Part shown: positions 15,699-24,071 of the stretch, in pieces
How the letters are laid out: each line of letters starts with the position of its first letter
Position numbering within the stretch: position 1 is the stretch's first letter
Assembly (NCBI GenBank): GCA_017427945.1
Contig: JAFRRT010000033.1
Coordinates: forward strand, 1-64,000
Source: Muribaculaceae bacterium
GTDB taxonomy: Bacteria; Bacteroidota; Bacteroidia; Bacteroidales; Muribaculaceae
Direction: 5' to 3'
Length of the DNA stretch: 64,000 nt
Program-made: the position numbers and the translations under genes
The notes under the pieces: model-generated
The model's database searches: none
The model's input: only the letters and a program-made list of their open reading frames with translations
What the model was told of the DNA's origin: nothing

Positions 15699-16722
15699 GC
15701 ATACCCATGTGCTTGTCATACGCTTGTCGGCCCTGGGCGACGTGGCGATGACCATACCCGTGCTCTATCCCGTGTGCAGGGATAACCCTGACACGCAATT
15801 TATCATGCTCACCAAGAAGTGGCCCGCATCAATGTTTCATGACCGCCCCGACAACCTCACCGTTGTAGGTATCGAGACCAAGGAACACAAAGGTCTCCTG
15901 GGCCTGATGAAACTCGCCGGCAAACTGCGGCGGGAATACGACATCGATGCCGTTGCCGACCTGCACAATGTGCTGCGCTCCCGCATCATCTCGTTGTTTA
16001 TGAAACTGCATGGTGTGCCTGTGGCGCGACTGGACAAAGAGCGTTCTCGCCGCAAGGCGCTTATCAAGCACCACAGTCAAGAGCCTGTCACACCCACCAT
16101 CGACCGCTACCGCAATGTATTTGAACAGTTGGGGTTGAAGAGCGAAAGTCGCTTCACCCGCCTGTTTGACGGCAAGAGCCTGCCCGAAAGCCCCCTTGTC
16201 CCTGCCAAGGACCCTGGCCAGCGCTGGATTGCAGTATCACCTTTCTCGGCTCATGACGGCAAAGTCTATCCCATCGAACTGATGGAACAGGTGGTGCATC
16301 TGTTGAGCCAACACGAGAATTACCGGATTTTCCTCATGGGCGGCGGCAAAGCCGAAAAGATTGCCCTGCGCAAGATAGTCCGCAGCAACAAGCGCGTCAT
16401 ATCGATGGCCGAAATCAAACACGGATTCCTTGACGAGTATGCCCTATTGGGCCAATGCGACGTCATGCTCACCATGGACTCGGCCAACATGCACCTGGCC
16501 TCGTTAATGGGATTGAAGAGCGTCACCATCTGGGGTGCGACAGCCCCCTGTTGCGGTTTCCAAGGTTATGGGCAAGACGGTAGCCACGACATCCAGCTTG
16601 ACATGCCCTGTCGTCCCTGTTCCATCTACGGCGAGCGCGACTGCCGCTATGATGACTACCGCTGCCTGGCAGGCATCAAGCCCGAAGTCATTGTCAAACG
16701 AGTGGAAGATGTCGTCAAGTGA
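15685..16722 (+). CDS. Glycosyltransferase family 9 (heptosyltransferase-like)
   Basis: This 345-residue GT-B protein starts 'VLVIRLSALGDVAMTIPVL', the classic GT9 N-terminus. The C-terminal nucleotide-sugar region holds 'TMDSANMHLASLMG', in which the Asp-Ser-x-x-x-His pattern marks the family. A cysteine cluster ('CCGF', 'MPCRPC', 'RDCRYDDYRC') near residues 285-330 is typical of Bacteroidales members. It probably transfers a sugar to lipooligosaccharide core at the inner face of the inner membrane. It overlaps the DUF4254 gene and is co-transcribed with it. Confidence 0.9.
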   Translation: MAKSEHTHVLVIRLSALGDVAMTIPVLYPVCRDNPDTQFIMLTKKWPASMFHDRPDNLTVVGIETKEHKGLLGLMKLAGKLRREYDIDAVADLHNVLRSRIISLFMKLHGVPVARLDKERSRRKALIKHHSQEPVTPTIDRYRNVFEQLGLKSESRFTRLFDGKSLPESPLVPAKDPGQRWIAVSPFSAHDGKVYPIELMEQVVHLLSQHENYRIFLMGGGKAEKIALRKIVRSNKRVISMAEIKHGFLDEYALLGQCDVMLTMDSANMHLASLMGLKSVTIWGATAPCCGFQGYGQDGSHDIQLDMPCRPCSIYGERDCRYDDYRCLAGIKPEVIVKRVEDVVK

Positions 16723-16747
16723 CGGCATTTTTTTACGCCGTTTTTTC
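16722..16747 (+). terminator. Short terminator hairpin
   Basis: ACGGC (16722-16726) and GCCGT (16737-16741) form a short stem ending in a run of T residues. Confidence 0.5.
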
Positions 16748-16822
16748 AGCAAATCTCCACCACTTTTCTTCATCTAAACAGTTTTCTTTATGTCAGAAGC
16801 ATAGAATTTCGATAATTCTATG

Positions 16823-16830
16823 TATTTTTG
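16823..16830 (+). promoter_or_regulatory. -7 box for the NagB-like fusion gene
   Basis: TAttTTTG lies 24 bases before the ATG at 16855. The -33 region is poor. Confidence 0.5.
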
Positions 16831-16854
16831 CGTTTGATAACTAAGGTAAAAAAG

Positions 16855-18825
16855 ATGAAGACAGATCTAAAAAGCAACATCAAGTTGCATCAGGTATCCA
16901 GCAAGTATTACCATCCCGAGAACGAAATCGAGTTGGCGTCGTTGACACGCTATGAGAAGATTTATACCAAAGTCATGGAGAGTGCCGACGAAGGTGCCCA
17001 TGAGGCAGCACTCGATGTGGCAGAAGTCATCAATCACTGTATTGAGGAAAAAGGACGCTGCGTAATCGGCTTTGGTGCCGGCAGATATGTATTCAAGGTC
17101 TATGATGAGTTGGTGAAACTGTATTTTGCCGACAAGGTGAGTTTTGCCGACGTCATTGCCTTTAACCTAAGCGAACTGGGGTTGGGCAACGATGAAAAGC
17201 TGAGCCTGCATGAGCGCATCGGCGAACACCTCTATTCCAAGGTAGATATCGAGCCCGATAACATCCACACATTCAGCAGACTCGCCACCATCGAGAACGT
17301 CCATAGCCAATGCAAGGCCTATGAGCGCGAAATCATTGATGCGGGAGGCTTGGACCTGGTGCTGTGTGACCTGACCAATGACGGCTCGGTTGCCTATAAC
17401 GAACCGGGCTCCGCGCGCAACAGCGCCTGCCGCCTGATGTTGCTGGGCAGCGAATCGCGCGCCCGCGCTGCCGAGGCTTTCCAGAGCGATACCGCGCCCA
17501 AGACCGCCGTCACGCTGGGTATCGGCAACATCCTGAGTGCCCGCAAAATCATCTGCGTAGCCTGGGAGGAAGACTCGGCAAACGCCCTGTTCAATGCCAT
17601 CGAGGGCAAGATGACCGATGTGGTCCCCGCCTCGTTCCTGCAAGTCCACGATGACGTAAAAATCATTGCTGACCTGGATGCCGCCTCACGCCTGACACGC
17701 ATCAGTTATCCGTGGAAGGTCACCTCGTGTGAATGGAACGACTATCTCATCCGCCGTGCCATCGTGTGGCTGTGCAACTTGACGGGCAAGCCCATCCTTA
17801 AACTCACCAACAAGGATTATAATGACTACGGCCTGAGCGAACTGGTGGCCCTGTATGACTCGGCTTATAATGTCAACATCAAGATATTCAATGACCTGCA
17901 GCACACCATCACAGGATGGCCCGGCGGCAAGCCCAATGCCGACGACACCTACCGTCCCGAGCGTGCCGTCCCCTACCCCAAGCGGGTGCTTATCTTCAGC
18001 CCCCACCCCGACGACGTGGTGGTATCGATGGGCGGTACGGTGCACCGTTTGGTGCAGCAAGGTCATGACGTGAGCATCGCTATCCAAACCGACGGCGACT
18101 TTGCCGTGAGCGATGACGACCTGATGCGCAACATCATGCTTGCCGAGAGGGTACTTAAACACTACGATCCCAACGGCAGCCACAGCTTCATCGAGCAAGC
18201 CATGGCAAAACTCAGCGGGAAAGTTCCTGGTAGCGCCGACGATAATGACCTGCGCTATTTCAGGGGTTCCATCATGCTGAGCGAGGCGATGATGGCGTGC
18301 GCCCAACTGGGAGTCCCCAAGGAGAACATCCATGACCTACGCCTGCCGTTCTATACCGATGACCCTCACGGCCAGGGAAAGGTAACTGATGCCGATGTAG
18401 CCATCATTCAGGACCTCATCGCCCGCATCAAGCCCCATCAGATTTTCATCGACAACGACCTCGTTGACCCGCATGATACCCATGTGAGGGCACACAGCGC
18501 CATCATCCACGCCCTTGACAACCTCAAGGACGAAGACTTCATGCGTGACTGCCGTGTGTGGATGTATCGGGGACAGTGGGGACAGTGGGATGTGGACCAT
18601 GTTGAGATGGCAGTTCCCATGAGCCCCGAGGAGTTCGGCGACAAGCGCAACGCTATCCTCAAGTTCCAGTCCCAGATTCAGGACGCGCCGTTCCGCACCG
18701 ATGCCGACGGCAAACTGTCATGGCAACGCTCCATTGACCGCAACCGCAACCTCGCCGAGGTTTATCATCAGTTGGGTCTTGCCACCTATGAGGCCATCGA
18801 GGCCTTTGTACAATACCGTTTTTGA
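16855..18825 (+). CDS. NagB-like / PIG-L (LmbE-like) fusion protein
   Basis: This 656-residue protein joins a glucosamine-6-phosphate deaminase-like domain (residues 40-300) to a PIG-L/LmbE-type deacetylase-like domain (378-650). In the first domain, Asp176 and Glu183 of 'NDGSVAYNEPGS' match catalytic NagB positions. However, the usual His (DGH) is Ser178, and the Asp-Glu-Tyr motif is replaced by 'NLSEL' around residue 106. The second domain keeps the metal motif 'HPDD' at 384-387 and a His-rich site 'DPHDTH' at 538-543. Similar fusions are widespread in Bacteroidales. Deaminase activity is doubtful, while hydrolysis of an N-acetyl sugar is plausible. The ATG at 16855 is chosen because upstream codons overlap the -7 box. 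Confidence 0.85.
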   Translation: MKTDLKSNIKLHQVSSKYYHPENEIELASLTRYEKIYTKVMESADEGAHEAALDVAEVINHCIEEKGRCVIGFGAGRYVFKVYDELVKLYFADKVSFADVIAFNLSELGLGNDEKLSLHERIGEHLYSKVDIEPDNIHTFSRLATIENVHSQCKAYEREIIDAGGLDLVLCDLTNDGSVAYNEPGSARNSACRLMLLGSESRARAAEAFQSDTAPKTAVTLGIGNILSARKIICVAWEEDSANALFNAIEGKMTDVVPASFLQVHDDVKIIADLDAASRLTRISYPWKVTSCEWNDYLIRRAIVWLCNLTGKPILKLTNKDYNDYGLSELVALYDSAYNVNIKIFNDLQHTITGWPGGKPNADDTYRPERAVPYPKRVLIFSPHPDDVVVSMGGTVHRLVQQGHDVSIAIQTDGDFAVSDDDLMRNIMLAERVLKHYDPNGSHSFIEQAMAKLSGKVPGSADDNDLRYFRGSIMLSEAMMACAQLGVPKENIHDLRLPFYTDDPHGQGKVTDADVAIIQDLIARIKPHQIFIDNDLVDPHDTHVRAHSAIIHALDNLKDEDFMRDCRVWMYRGQWGQWDVDHVEMAVPMSPEEFGDKRNAILKFQSQIQDAPFRTDADGKLSWQRSIDRNRNLAEVYHQLGLATYEAIEAFVQYRF

Positions 18826-18840
18826 TTTAAAAGGATTGTG

Positions 18841-19956
18841 TCAACCCATCACGGCACGTGGAAGTTCCATGTTGTCGGGGGCGAGGGCGATGCCGTAGGT
18901 TTCGCCTCGGTTGCCCGTGATGGTGTATTGCTTTGCCAACTTCTTGTCGGTGATGACATTCCTGATGCATCGGTTGATGCGTGATATCGTCTGGTGGAGT
19001 GAGTCACCGAACGGGTCACACAGGTTATCCACCGTCTGTACTACACGCTTCTCGTTGGCTCCCGGCTTGACCATGCTATAGATGTCGATGATCTCATCGC
19101 GGTACTCGTCGATGTTCTTCAGCACGATGCCTTCGCCGCCCTGTTTGCGCTGCTTCATGAACAGGATATAGAGCGTGCGGCACATGGCGGGCATATCGAT
19201 TTCCATCTCGTCAAGTTCGGGCAGGACAATCTTCAGATCGCCATTGACCAGCAGGCGTCCAGGTGTTCCCACCACCACCTTGCCGCGCAGCAGCTCGGCC
19301 ATCAAGTCCTTGGGATCCTCATGGTATTGGGCAATATAATTGATGATGGCAATCCTGATTTCCTCCAGTTCCTGCTTCCTTTCCCGCTCGATGCGTGAGA
19401 TTTCGAGTTTCTCATCGTCAAGCAGGTCGGGCTCGGATTTCGCCTTCTTGTATTGTTTTTGGGGTGCTGACGTAGCACCCATCGGAGTGATTTCTCTCAG
19501 CCATTTGGAGGCCTTGTCCCTGAGCTTCTCGCCCGCCTTTTCTACACGGGTCTTGTCCTGCGGTGCAGCCATGGGTGCTTCACCGAATACCGATGAATGC
19601 ACGTCATACCGATTGCCATAATCCTTCTCATGGAGCTCGATATTCCCTTCGCCGGCATCGATGAATCCCATCAATACGTCAGCAAAATGGCGTATTGCCT
19701 CAAACCATCCGCCAGAGCGGTTCATGCGGCTCAAGGTCAAGCTCACCGTAGCATACTGGCCCATATTGCCCACATTGAAGCGTCTCGCAATCAAGAGCAG
19801 GTCTTCACGACCAGGCTGATCGATCCACCTGACTTGCAAGGGATGTACAAACTTCTTGACGATCGCTTCAGGTTCATGTACTCCGGGCGAAAAACTACGG
19901 TCGCAATACAGGTAGATGATACCGTATTTGAGATTATGAAGGTAAGGCTGGTCCAT
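18841..19956 (-). CDS. Hypothetical protein paired with the VWA gene
   Basis: This 371-residue protein has no signal peptide or membrane segment. Residues 150-215 are charged and probably coiled-coil ('DDEKLEISRIERERKQELE'). The C-terminal region resembles a small DNA-binding or helical domain but is not recognised. It lies 98 bases downstream of a VWA-domain gene on the same strand, with a hairpin between them. The pairing suggests one functional unit, possibly related to Ter-type stress systems; this is inference only. Confidence 0.65.
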   Translation of the reverse strand: MDQPYLHNLKYGIIYLYCDRSFSPGVHEPEAIVKKFVHPLQVRWIDQPGREDLLLIARRFNVGNMGQYATVSLTLSRMNRSGGWFEAIRHFADVLMGFIDAGEGNIELHEKDYGNRYDVHSSVFGEAPMAAPQDKTRVEKAGEKLRDKASKWLREITPMGATSAPQKQYKKAKSEPDLLDDEKLEISRIERERKQELEEIRIAIINYIAQYHEDPKDLMAELLRGKVVVGTPGRLLVNGDLKIVLPELDEMEIDMPAMCRTLYILFMKQRKQGGEGIVLKNIDEYRDEIIDIYSMVKPGANEKRVVQTVDNLCDPFGDSLHQTISRINRCIRNVITDKKLAKQYTITGNRGETYGIALAPDNMELPRAVMG

Positions 19957-20001
19957 ATCGGTTGACTAATTAGGTTAATATGGTGAATTACAGCAAAAAT
20001 C

Positions 20002-20045
20002 ATGCCAAAAAGCCGCCATCCCAAGAGGACAGCGGCTGTTGGCAT
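20002..20045 (-). terminator. Hairpin between the VWA gene and its downstream neighbour
   Basis: ATGCCA-aaa-AGCCGC (20002-20016) pairs with GCGGCT-gt-TGGCAT (20032-20045). On the minus strand gatttttgctg follows, so it may end or attenuate the VWA transcript. Confidence 0.65.
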
Positions 20046-20054
20046 TACCAGCTA

Positions 20055-20732
20055 TTAATCGTCAAAAAAGTCTTCCTTATTGGCTTTCTTGATGAGTTGG
20101 GTACGCTCCTCGACCGAGACGGGAGCCGCCATGCAGCATGACATCTTGTCCATCCAGCGTTCACGCGACTTGCGCTGTTTCGCGAACATGGCTTTCGTGC
20201 CTGCTACAGTCTTGTCAAAAGTGAGGTGATGGTCGATGCTCAGCGAGAAGGAGACTGACTCGACGTCATGGTCAGCGCCGATGTAGGCGAACTGCCAGCC
20301 CTGCTCCTTGTAACTCTCGATGAGGGCGCTGATGGCCGCGCGGGTAAACTCGTGTGACGCGTTCTCATAGCCGTCGGTGATGATGGTCACCAGCGCCAAC
20401 GACTCGGCATCCCGGCTCTTGAGGGCGTGAATGCGGGTGATGGTGGTGCCTATGGCATCATACAGCGGCGTCATGCAACAGGGACGATAGTCGCGGTCGG
20501 TGAGGGTGTTCACCTCGGCAACGGGTGTGTTGTCATAGATGGTCTTGAGTTCGCAGCCGCAAAAAGCGACGAGCGTGACGATGTTTTCCTGGTCGGGGTT
20601 CTTTTCCTGGGCACTCTTGATGCTGCCGATGGTCTCATTGACGCCATCGACGGCCTGACGGGCGATGCTTGACATGGAGCCGCTCTTGTCGAGAATAATC
20701 ACGTTGTAAATTTTGGTTTTCTTCGATTCCAT
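20055..20732 (-). CDS. VWA domain protein, TerY-like
   Basis: This 225-residue cytoplasmic protein is nearly all a von Willebrand A domain. The metal-dependent adhesion motif is 'DKSGSM' near residue 15, the second-site threonine lies in 'MTPLYDAIG', and the final Asp is in 'ITDGYENAS'. It resembles TerY-type VWA proteins of stress or tellurite-resistance clusters, but no other ter genes are visible. The charged C-terminal 40 residues are unassigned. Confidence 0.85.
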   Translation of the reverse strand: MESKKTKIYNVIILDKSGSMSSIARQAVDGVNETIGSIKSAQEKNPDQENIVTLVAFCGCELKTIYDNTPVAEVNTLTDRDYRPCCMTPLYDAIGTTITRIHALKSRDAESLALVTIITDGYENASHEFTRAAISALIESYKEQGWQFAYIGADHDVESVSFSLSIDHHLTFDKTVAGTKAMFAKQRKSRERWMDKMSCCMAAPVSVEERTQLIKKANKEDFFDD

Positions 20733-20801
20733 AACACTGTAGTTTTAATGTGTGAATAAAAAATGAGGTGTCTAAAACCGGCTTCGTTCCCGATGACATT
20801 G

Positions 20802-20809
20802 CAAAATTA
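20802..20809 (-). promoter_or_regulatory. -7 box for the VWA gene
   Basis: Reading the minus strand, TAatTTTG spans 20809-20802, about 70 bases before the start codon. No clear -33 box is seen. It diverges from the promoter at 20865. Confidence 0.5.
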
Positions 20810-20864
20810 GTCCCCAAAACAGCACCCTATTCATTCCTGCAACCTTGCAGTTTTTCTGAGAATT

Positions 20865-20896
20865 ATTGTTTTGACCTTAGATTTTTGCTAACTTTG
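20865..20896 (+). promoter_or_regulatory. Promoter of the repeat protein at 20948
   Basis: ATTG at 20865-20868, 20 bases, then TAacTTTG at 20889-20896. Confidence 0.7.
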
Positions 20897-20947
20897 GGCG
20901 AATTTGTTTAATTGACATTTTTAATAATCTTCTTAACGCATCAGACA

Positions 20948-21358
20948 ATGAAACGTACTTTTATTATTTCCATTTTGTTGCTTTGTTTTGTGGGTATATT
21001 TGCCCAGTCAAATCCAAGCAAACCGCCTAAATATGACGGCAACCCCAATGCGAGGTATCAGTTATACCCAACGCAGAACATGTGGACATTTATCAAACTC
21101 GACACCCAAACCGGAAAAATGTGGCAAGTGCAGTTTGCAATCAATAAACCTAATGAGCGTTATGGCTATTGCATTAATCGAGAAGAACTTTTAGCGTTGT
21201 CTGACACCTTAGTTAACGGACGGTTTACTTTATATCCGACCGAGAACATGTATAACTTCATTCTGCTTGACCAGATAAATGGTAAAGCATGGCAGGTGCA
21301 GTGGTCAAACGACAATAACAGTACAAGAGGGATTGTAGCTGAAATCAAGGACTATTAG
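20948..21358 (+). CDS. Small exported protein with two sequence repeats
   Basis: This 136-residue protein has a signal peptide (MKRTFIISILLLCFVGIFA). The mature part has two similar units, 'YQLYPTQNMWTFIKLD' with 'GKMWQVQF' and 'FTLYPTENMYNFILLD' with 'GKAWQVQW', about 60 residues apart. The repeat pattern LYPTxNMxxFIxLDxxxGKxWQVQ is clear. The fold and function are not recognised, but regular aromatic spacing suggests a small beta structure. An upstream TTG at 20912 is rejected as start because the ATG at 20948 gives the signal peptide directly. Confidence 0.75.
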   Translation: MKRTFIISILLLCFVGIFAQSNPSKPPKYDGNPNARYQLYPTQNMWTFIKLDTQTGKMWQVQFAINKPNERYGYCINREELLALSDTLVNGRFTLYPTENMYNFILLDQINGKAWQVQWSNDNNSTRGIVAEIKDY

Positions 21359-21455
21359 CTCCGCACAGAACAACGTGCCACACAAAAGAGTGCTACAGCG
21401 GTACCAGGACAGCGCTACGGCTGTACCATGGGGGCGCTATGGATAAAATGGCTCG

Positions 21456-21520
21456 TTTTCTTGCCGATGTCGGCAAAAATGGGTATATTTGCGGCGGTAT
21501 TATGGTTTTTTCTTGCCGAT
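21456..21520 (+). promoter_or_regulatory. Fic gene promoter with direct repeats and a palindrome
   Basis: The -7 box TAtaTTTG is at 21484-21491, and CTTG at 21460-21463 is 20 bases upstream. The palindrome TTGCCGATGTCGGCAA (21461-21476) overlaps the -33 box. The 13-mer TTTTCTTGCCGAT occurs at 21456-21468 and again at 21508-21520, just before the ATG at 21527. This looks like an operator pair. Confidence 0.65.
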
Positions 21521-21526
21521 AGAACG

Positions 21527-22417
21527 ATGGATTATATCTCAGTGAAGCAATATGCCGAGAAGTTCAATATCTCGGAGCGGACTGCCCGCAACTACTGTGC
21601 CGGCGGGAAGATTGACGGTGCCTATCTCGTGGGGAAATCATGGAATATCCCTGCCGATGCTGTGTTGCCCGGTCGTAAAAAGAAGTCCAAAGCATCACCT
21701 CTGCTAAACGCACTGCAGGAGCAACAGGCCGGAAAGATCAAAGGTGGCATCTATCACCATGTCCAGATCGACCTCACCTATAACTCCAACCACATCGAGG
21801 GTAGCCGGTTGACCCATGACCAGACGCGGTATATCTTCGAGACCAACACCATCGGCATTACAGACGAAGCGGTCAAGGTTGATGATATCATAGAGACGGC
21901 TAACCATTTTCGCTGCATCGACCTTATCATTAATCAGGCTGGCGCAAAACTGACCGAGACCTTCATCAAGCAACTTCACCAGATGCTTAAGACCGGTACA
22001 TCCGATTCCCGCAAGCCGTGGTTCGCTGTAGGTGACTACAAACGACTGCCTAATGAGGTGGGAGGCATGGAGACAGCAGCCCCGTCAGACGTCCACCGCC
22101 AAATCAGGGAGTTGCTACAAGCGTATAATTCAATCAAGAGGCATACCCTTGAGGACATTATTGACTTCCATCAACGCTTCGAGGCTATCCATCCATTCCA
22201 GGACGGTAATGGACGTGTGGGGCGCCTGATTATGTTTAAAGAGTGCCTATCGGCAGGTATTGTCCCCTTCATCATTACCGATGACCTGAAGATGTTTTAT
22301 TACCGAGGTTTGAAAGAGTGGCCACGTATTAAAGGTTTCCTGCTCGACACTTGCCTGACAGCCCAGGACAACTTTAAGGTCCTTCTCGACTACTTCAACA
22401 TCAAGTATAAAAAATAA
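21527..22417 (+). CDS. Fic-family adenylyltransferase with N-terminal HTH
   Basis: This 296-residue protein has the complete Fic active-site motif 'HPFQDGNGRVGR' at residues 222-233. An inhibitory helix of class II type, SxxxEG ('SNHIEG', 87-92), lies ahead of the Fic core, so the enzyme is probably autoinhibited. Residues 1-45 form a small HTH of the excisionase/MerR kind ('ISVKQYAEKFNISERTARNY'), suggesting DNA binding. Fic proteins transfer AMP to hydroxyl side chains of target proteins; the target is unknown. The ATG at 21527 fits the promoter at 21484. The next gene starts 36 bases downstream. Confidence 0.9.
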   Translation: MDYISVKQYAEKFNISERTARNYCAGGKIDGAYLVGKSWNIPADAVLPGRKKKSKASPLLNALQEQQAGKIKGGIYHHVQIDLTYNSNHIEGSRLTHDQTRYIFETNTIGITDEAVKVDDIIETANHFRCIDLIINQAGAKLTETFIKQLHQMLKTGTSDSRKPWFAVGDYKRLPNEVGGMETAAPSDVHRQIRELLQAYNSIKRHTLEDIIDFHQRFEAIHPFQDGNGRVGRLIMFKECLSAGIVPFIITDDLKMFYYRGLKEWPRIKGFLLDTCLTAQDNFKVLLDYFNIKYKK

Positions 22418-22453
22418 TCGTCAATACAATAACACAAATTATAACGATCTATC

Positions 22454-23044
22454 ATGGAACAAGGAAAACAACATGAGGAATCTGAGCAGATAAAAGAGTA
22501 TCAGGCAGTGATGCTCTGGAAACTTGGATTGGGACACATGGGCAAGTACTTCAATGGCGAAAACCCGTTGCCTGACAAAAAGGAAATCGCTACAAAAGAC
22601 AGCTGGAAAACTGAAGCCATGCCCGACGAGGATGTCTCAACATTGCAAACGGGCCTCACTTTGGCCGATGAGGACATGGACATCATCCGCCGTGGGCATA
22701 TTCCCGAAGCCCAGGAAGACCACTGGTTTATGTACTGTGACGACGAATACATCCGCTACTACCGCAGTTGGAGCGGCATGTGTGCATTTGAGGCTCACTA
22801 TATCAGAGAAGATGACCACTGGCTCATCGATAGTATCACCATCAATCATGCACTTGCCGAATTTGGCGTGAATGGTGACGAATCAGGAGTTTACTTGTTC
22901 ATTTATTTGATGATTGCCGAGACGGGATCGGATGCCGCTCCACAATGGAACGCATTTCTCGATGCCTGGACGGAAACGCATCTCAGGTATGCCAACCCAG
23001 CAGACAAAGATGCGCATGAAACCAGTGATTCCAACGATAACTAA
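22454..23044 (+). CDS. Hypothetical acidic protein, probable Fic operon partner
   Basis: This 196-residue, strongly acidic cytoplasmic protein has a core rich in aromatic residues ('EDHWFMYCDDEYIRYYRSW', 'GVYLFIYLMIAETG'). It starts 36 bases after the Fic stop without a visible promoter, so the two are likely co-transcribed. I do not recognise the family. Candidate roles are a Fic regulator or target, but nothing in the sequence proves this. Confidence 0.7.
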   Translation: MEQGKQHEESEQIKEYQAVMLWKLGLGHMGKYFNGENPLPDKKEIATKDSWKTEAMPDEDVSTLQTGLTLADEDMDIIRRGHIPEAQEDHWFMYCDDEYIRYYRSWSGMCAFEAHYIREDDHWLIDSITINHALAEFGVNGDESGVYLFIYLMIAETGSDAAPQWNAFLDAWTETHLRYANPADKDAHETSDSNDN

Positions 23045-23099
23045 TTACTGTTCCATAACTTTTTTGCGGAGTGATGGAGTGACTTTGGGGAAAGTTATG

Positions 23100-23107
23100 T
23101 ATATTTG
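23100..23107 (+). promoter_or_regulatory. -7 box upstream of the SDR gene
   Basis: TAtaTTTG lies about 42 bases before the ATG at 23150. No TTTG is at the right -33 distance. Confidence 0.45.
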
Positions 23108-23149
23108 CAAGTTGGAAAGATATGAACAGAACATAAAGGCTATTATGAT

Positions 23150-24010
23150 ATGATGACCAAAAAAGAAAAACCGATGGCTGAACAGGAGAATCCGTTGTAT
23201 ATCGTTACGGGATCGACCGACAGCATGGGCAGCGTGATTACCCGCAAGCTCGCCGAGCAGGGCAAGGCTGTGCTGCTTGCCAGCCGCGATCTGCAGAAGG
23301 CCGAGGACTATGCAGCACAACTGCGTGCGGTGACCCGCAACAAGGACATTTCTTGCCTGCAACTCGACCTGAATTCATTCGACCTGGTCAACGACTTTGT
23401 GAGCCGCCTGCGTGCACTGAACCGCCCCGTGGCAGCGCTCATCAACAATGCCGGCCTGCTGCCCCGCCGCAGCGAGATATCGCCCGACGGTTTTGAGCAT
23501 GCCGTTCAGGTGAACTACCTGAGCACCGCGCTGCTGTCGATGAAGACCTATCCGCTCATCGAGGAAGGTGGCCGCATCATCTTGTCGACGAGCGTGTCAC
23601 GCCGCTTTGTATCGTTGCCCTATGAGTTCCCCGCCGTGTCTCATTTCACACCGTGGGGCGCCTATGCCCAGAGCAAGTTGGCGCTGACGCTGTTCTCGAT
23701 TTACATGTCGAGCGTGATGAAGACGCGCCGTGTGGCCGTGAACTGCGTCAACCCGGGTCTGCTGAAGAGCGGTGCTCTCGCCATGTCGCGCTGGATGGAC
23801 CGCGTGCCTGACTACCTGAGCCGCAACATCCCCAGCCCCGAGGCAGGTGTGGTGCCCACCATGCGCGCCCTGGAGAGCAGGGACACCGGCTACCTGTTCT
23901 CGGGTGCCGACAAGCAGGTGAAGACCTCCACAATGCTCAAGAACCGCGAGATGTTCATCCGCGTGTGCAACGACACGATGCGCATCTTGAAGGAACATCT
24001 TGACGAGTGA
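23150..24010 (+). CDS. Short-chain dehydrogenase/reductase family protein
   Basis: This 286-residue Rossmann-fold oxidoreductase resembles the retinol dehydrogenase-like SDRs. The cofactor region reads 'YIVTGSTDSMGSVITRKLA', where the usual TGxxxGxG is degenerate (Ser-Met-Gly). 'INNAGLLP' provides the NNAG motif, and the catalytic Tyr-Lys is in 'AYAQSKLAL'. The substrate is unknown. Start codons at 23150, 23153 or 23174 are all possible. Confidence 0.85.
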   Translation: MMTKKEKPMAEQENPLYIVTGSTDSMGSVITRKLAEQGKAVLLASRDLQKAEDYAAQLRAVTRNKDISCLQLDLNSFDLVNDFVSRLRALNRPVAALINNAGLLPRRSEISPDGFEHAVQVNYLSTALLSMKTYPLIEEGGRIILSTSVSRRFVSLPYEFPAVSHFTPWGAYAQSKLALTLFSIYMSSVMKTRRVAVNCVNPGLLKSGALAMSRWMDRVPDYLSRNIPSPEAGVVPTMRALESRDTGYLFSGADKQVKTSTMLKNREMFIRVCNDTMRILKEHLDE

Positions 24011-24028
24011 CAAATAACGAATGTAATG

Positions 24029-24059
24029 AGTGGATTTATTGCGGTAAGTCCACTTTTAA
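24029..24059 (+). terminator. Short terminator between the SDR gene and ribF
   Basis: AGTGGA (24029-24034) pairs with TCCACT (24049-24054), followed by tttaatt. Confidence 0.45.
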
Positions 24060-24071
24060 TTATATGTGTGA

